DNA of 64,000 nt, taken from positions 62,001 to 126,000 of the forward strand of contig JALNYO010000002.1 in NCBI GenBank assembly GCA_023229765.1. The letters are read 5' to 3'. Source of the DNA: Syntrophales bacterium (lineage in GTDB: Bacteria > Desulfobacterota > Syntrophia > Syntrophales > UBA5619). Each line of letters opens with the position of its first letter. Positions within the stretch are counted from its first letter, which is position 1. The notes beneath the pieces are model-generated. The model saw nothing but the letters and a program-made list of their open reading frames with translations. It was not told the origin of the DNA and searched no databases. Made by a program: the position numbers and the translations under genes. Of this stretch, positions 25,001 to 31,000 are shown piece after piece.

Positions 25001-28000
25001 CACCGGGTTCGATCACCGGTTCGACCCGGTGGACGGAGGAACCACTGTGGCGATCAATCCATTCACCGTCACGGCCCGAACGGCGCTCTCTCCCCTCCCC
25101 GGCGTCGGGTATGTGGACTACCTTGCAGACCGGATCGAGCTCGGATACGCGCACGGGCTGACCACGGGAACAGAGGTCGCCTATGTTCAGGGAAACGCTC
25201 CGATAACTGGCCTCATCGACGGGCAGAACTGTTTTGTCATCGCCAGGGACAAAACAGCGTTACAACTCGCCCTGACCGAGAACGATGCGTTGAACAACCG
25301 CTGGATCGATCTTAGAGACAGCGAAGGAAAGAATGGGCGCTATTTTTCCTTTTGGGGCATCACCATTTTAATACCGGGAAGCAATATTGACAAGGCGGTT
25401 CAGCCCCAACTGATGGTCGAGAAATCCACTGAGAAGGCGTCCTTTGCCTTCGACCCGGTGACGGCGATCGGGGAGTACCAGTCCGCAATCCATTTTTCGC
25501 AAGCCCATCTGCTGACCGACGGGGAAGCGTTGGTTTACCACTGCACCGGTGACGGAGATCCTATCGACAACCTGGTGGACGGGGGCACCTATGTTGTGAA
25601 GGTGTTGGATGCGACCACCATCAAGCTGAAAAACGATCTCGATCAGGTCGTCTCCATAGGGGTTCCGACAAACCCTGCCGGAACCCACACCTTTACCAGG
25701 AACGCCGATCTGGCGGTCATCCCAGGCAGTCCGAATCCGCTGTTTACGACCTTCGATCCTTCGGCTGGTGCGCTCGAGATAGACGGCGGCGCCGTGGATA
25801 TCACGAAGGATTGCCTGAACGCGACCGGGCACGGGTTCGCCAGCGGCGAGGTCGTGCTGTACCGGAAAGCCAGCGCCGGAACAGCCATTGGCGGCCTGAC
25901 CGACGGGGGTTATTACACGATCGACCAGGCCGATGCCGGTTCCTTCAAACTCTCCGACGGGGCCACAATCATCGACCTGACATCCGGCGGATCGGGCAAC
26001 CACACATTTTATTCTGCTATCCGTCTTTCAGTGGGGGCCGACAGTGCCCTTGCGGTGGGAGATGCGGTGCAATACCAACTCACGGGGGCAGCCGGCGCGA
26101 CGATTGCTCCGATCGGCGGGCTTAAGGTCGGCAACATCTATTTCGTCATCGCCGCCAGTCAGAACACCGTCCAGCTTGCGGATACCTCCGGCGGAGATCC
26201 GATCCTGCTGGATGTCTCCGGCACGACCCCCGGGGACGTTCACCAGTTCATCCGGCAGGGGAGCGGCCTGGCGAGTTTCGACCCCTTTGCCGGAGTCCTG
26301 GCCCTGGAGGTGTCGCAAAACTCTCTCCTTTTCGATCCTTCCCGGCAGACTGCGGACGGACTGATCGTCCTGGATCATCCCTTTGTCGAGGGGCAGCAGG
26401 TCGTCTATGAGAGCCGCTACCGCCCCATCGGCGGTTTGCAGGATACAGCCACCTATGTCGTGGATATGGTTGCCACAAATACCATTCGCCTGAAATCCAC
26501 GCCGGCGGGAGATCCCATTTTGCTGGATTTCGATGCCGCCACCGGGACCGGACACAGCCTGAGCAAAAACAGCACCCCGCTCGACCTGGATTTTTCGCTG
26601 CGAGATACCTGTGTTGTGATGAATACGGAACATGGGTTTGTTGACGGTCAGCAGGTCATTTACGAAAACGATGCGGGCGCCGTGAGTGAGCCCTATTATG
26701 TCCGTCTCATCGATGCCCGGACTCTGCAGTTGAGCTCCCAGGACGGGGGGGAGCCGATCCGACTGGACTTTGCAATGTTGACAGGCGCCGGCCACCGACT
26801 TACACCCGTTGCAGGAGGAACGCCGGTTGCGTTCGATCCGTCAACCCAGGGAGAGTATGTTGTTTTTGCCGAAAGCCATTTGCTTGACGACAACGACACG
26901 GTGGCATACAGCACCCCGACGGCAGCGCCTGTCGGCGGCTTGACTGACGGCGGAATCTACACTGTGGCAGCAACCGGGAAGACTTCCCTGCAGTTGAAGG
27001 ACGCCGACGGCAATCTCGTCGCTCTTGACTACACTGTTGCGAGCGGCGCCTGCCACATCCTTCGATCACTGACCGCCATTGTCGGCGCATATGGCTTTGT
27101 AGAAGGCCAGGAGGTCGTCTATCATCAGATGGATTCTGCCGGAGTGTTCGACAGCGGATCCTCCGGACCATTAGGACTGTACCCGGGAGAAACTTACACG
27201 ATCAAGCGGATTGATGCCGAATCGTTTTCCCTCACTGACGCCAACGGCGCCCTGGTTGCACTCGATGTCGATCCGACTCCGGCCGGTCAGGAGTTTCAGT
27301 GCAGCCTTTCCTCCAAATACCGTATCGATTTGGGACAGCGGCATTCCTATGCCATCGGAGAGGAGATACAGTTTGTTTCCGACAGCGGCACGGCGGTTGA
27401 TGGACTCACCGCCTCCGGCGCCTACTTTGTCTCGGCCATAGACGAGACGGGGATTTCTCTTTCCGAAACCCCGGGAGGCGATCCGATGAGAACCGATGTC
27501 GTTGCCGAGTTCGCGCTTCTCGGGCAGCAGAGCAATCGGCTCGATACGAATTACGGTCTGATTTCCTTAAACCGGATCGATCTGGGCAGGGCGCATGGGC
27601 TTCATACCGGCGATGAGGTGGTTTACAAAAGCGGCGGCGACAACATCGGACTCCAGGACGGCCAGACGTATTTTGTGGAAGCGATCGATGCGACTACGGT
27701 GCGGCTGTTCACTTCCACGGGGGATTCGGTCAGTATCGACTGGAGCGCCTATTCCGGAAGCGAACAGCATTTCAACTATACCGTGGAAATGACCGTAGAG
27801 CCGGCGACAGCGATCGACAACCGGCAGCAGACCATATCGCTGGACGTTCCCCATGGGATGAAGAACGGGGACAAGGTGATCTACCACAGCGGGGGCGCCG
27901 CTATCGGCGGCCTGATGGACGGAGGTATCTACTACGTGGATGTGGTAACCCCGACGACCCTGAAGCTTGCCGAGTCACTTGATGGCATTTCCTCGGGATC

Positions 28001-31000
28001 ATATATCCTGCTTGATCCCAATGTGGCTTCCGGCGACGGCCATCGGCTGGGCGTTCTGGAATCCGGGGCGGTGAAGACCGCTGCCGACAGCGTCAGCGGC
28101 AACGCCATCAAGCTGGAGGCTGCCCATGGTCTGGTAACTGGTCAGGAGGTGATTTACCACAGCGGCGTGGGAAATGCCATCGGCGGCCTGACCGATGGCG
28201 CCTCCTATTTTGTCGTGGTGGCAGATCCGACCACCTTCAAACTTGCCCAGAACCAGACTGACATCTTTTTCGAGAACCCGGATATCCTCATCACCGGCTC
28301 CTCCACTTCGGGGAGCTGCCGGTTCGTGCCGGTACAGGTTCCGACCGGGGCACTGGGCGATATTGAACTGGTTGCCCAGGGAAGCATCCTGCCCCAAGAC
28401 AGTGCCTCTGTCCTCCAGGGTGGGCTGGTGAAACTGACCGCCAACGGGACAATCGGAAACGAAAATCTGATCCTGCGGCTCAATACGGCGGAATCTTCTG
28501 AAAGCGGCCTTTCCGTTCTTGCCGGGGGAGATGTTTTTATCGAGGAGATGAGCGGTCATTTGAACCTGATTTCGGCACAATCGTTGGGCGGAGATGCACA
28601 GATCCAGGTGGCGGACGGGGTTCTGCGGGATTCCAATCGTGAATCAGAGCGTGACGTCAGGGCCATTGAGGAGCTGGCCCAACTCTGGGACGACATGAAC
28701 CTGACAGGAGCCGCCGCCGAGGCTAGCGCCCAGCAAACCGCCGCTGCCTATGCTGCTCTCCGGGAACGGGAGTATCACACTTACTGGCGATGGCGCAGCC
28801 AGCAGGACGACCCGTCCGTTTTTGATCCGGATTTTCAGGTCAAACTGTCCGATATCGAGGCCGAAAACTACCGGCAGCAACTGGGTTGGGACGACACGGC
28901 GATCGCCAATATCGAAACCCAGCGGAGCGACGAATACCGGACCCTGCACGAGATCTACGGAGCGCTGGGCGATATCTACAACCCGGATTGGAGATATGAT
29001 GCGAGCGCTGCGGTATTCGATCTCTCGCTCGACCCGGTAACAGCAGTTAACGGGCCAGAAGATGTCATCAATTTGGAGACGCATATCTTAAGCACAGGCC
29101 AAGGGGTGGTTTATCGGACCGGCAGCGGGACCCCCATCGACGGTCTGGTGGACGGAAAACTCTATTTCGTCGTCCGGGTCGATTCAGAGCATATCCAGTT
29201 GGCTGCATCCCGCGCCGATGCCCATGCCGATGCCCCTCTGGTTATCAATATCGATGCGTCGGACGTCTCCGGAACACACCGTTTCTGCGAGTTGGAAGCT
29301 CTTCAACAGGGATCCGCCTGGAGTGAGGAGCAGCTTCTCCACTCCGTAGGCGCCGGGTGGCTCAAAAAGACGACCGACACCGTCACTCGCATCGAATCGT
29401 CCAATGTGCAGGCCGATCGTATCACCCTGGTAGCTTCCGAAGGGATCGGGGCCGATCTGGCGCCGATTGTCATTGATCTTTCCAGTGGCATGCTCGATCT
29501 TACAGAAGAACAGAAGGTCGCCCTGGTTGCCGCAGAGCGGAGGGATATGACTTTCATCGACGCCGATCGGGATATCATCTCGTTCGGATCGGCCCATAAT
29601 CTCCAGACCGGTGACGCCGCCTCCTTCCCGGGAACATGGCGTCTGGCCAATGTGGATGGACTGACCGAAGGGCAGCCCTACTACGCCGTGGCGGTGGACC
29701 CCTTTACCCTGCAACTGACCGAAAGCGTCGCGGATGCCCTGGCCGGGACCGGGATCGTCGATCTGACCCGCAGTGAGACCCGCATTTTCTCCCATGAGGA
29801 TCTTAACCTGCAGGCGACGGGAACCATCGATATTATCTCCGGATCCCATATTTATCTGGGGTCTGAAAGCGATCTATCTCTGGAGCGGATCCAGGCCGGC
29901 AGCACAATCAGCATCAAGGGCGGCCAAGGGATCACCAGCGCAGCGGTTGCCGGGCAGACCGTAATCACCGGTGGCGATCTGACCCTCGAGGCCGCCGGAG
30001 GATCCATTGGGGCCGCGGACCATTCTTTGCTACTGGCTCTGTCTGCCGGCGCCCGGCTGACGGCACGTGCCGAGGAATCAATTTATCTCACAGCTTCCGG
30101 GGATCTTCCTGTCGATACCGTTTATGTCCGACAGGATGCGGCGCTTGTTGCTTCCGGCGGGATTTTCGATGCCGATTGCACCGATCTTGCGAACATCAGC
30201 GCTGGTGATCTGTATCTCTCGTCAGGCACCGGCATCGGCTTGGCGGACAACTTTCTGGAGGTCGATCTTGATCCTGCCGGCAGGCTGAAGATTGCGGCAG
30301 GACAGGATGTGTTCATACGCGAGCTGTTCGGCGACATGAATCTGGAGCGGGTCACCGCCGGCGGAGATGTTCATTTGACCGCGGACGTATCAATCCTGGG
30401 ACAGCCCGGGGATGTCCAGGCCGATATTTCAGGTAACAGCCTCGTGCTCCAGGCGCTTCTGGGTGGTATCGGGGCGCCGGGGGACGATCTGGAGATCGAT
30501 TCGGCCGTTTCGGCGCCGGGCGCACTGACCGCTTTTAGCCAGACAAATTCCTGCCTGCTGGAAACGGCGGGGGATTTGTCGTTAAGGGAAACTTCCAGCG
30601 TCCTCGGGACGATATTTATCGCGGGCTCGGGCCGGATTCTCAACGGAAATCCCGACGGGGACAATGTCACGGGGGGAGCGACCCACCTGTTTGCCGTTTC
30701 TGACATCGGCGCCGACGGCAATCCCCTCCGTACTGCCGTAGGCAATCTGGAAGGCACTTCTGAAACAGGAAGGGTGTGGCTCCATAACACCGGTTATCTG
30801 ACTGTAGGAGGCGTCACCGCTGATGATGGAATCAAGGCGGCCGGGAAAGTGACCATCAGTGCGTCAAGCCCCGTGACCGTGGCGGAAAACATTCAGGCGC
30901 CCTCCATCACAATCACTTCTTTTGATGATGATAACGATGGTCCCGGTCAGGCGGACGATCTGGTTGTCGTGACCGGGGTAACACTGGATGCCGTGTCCGG

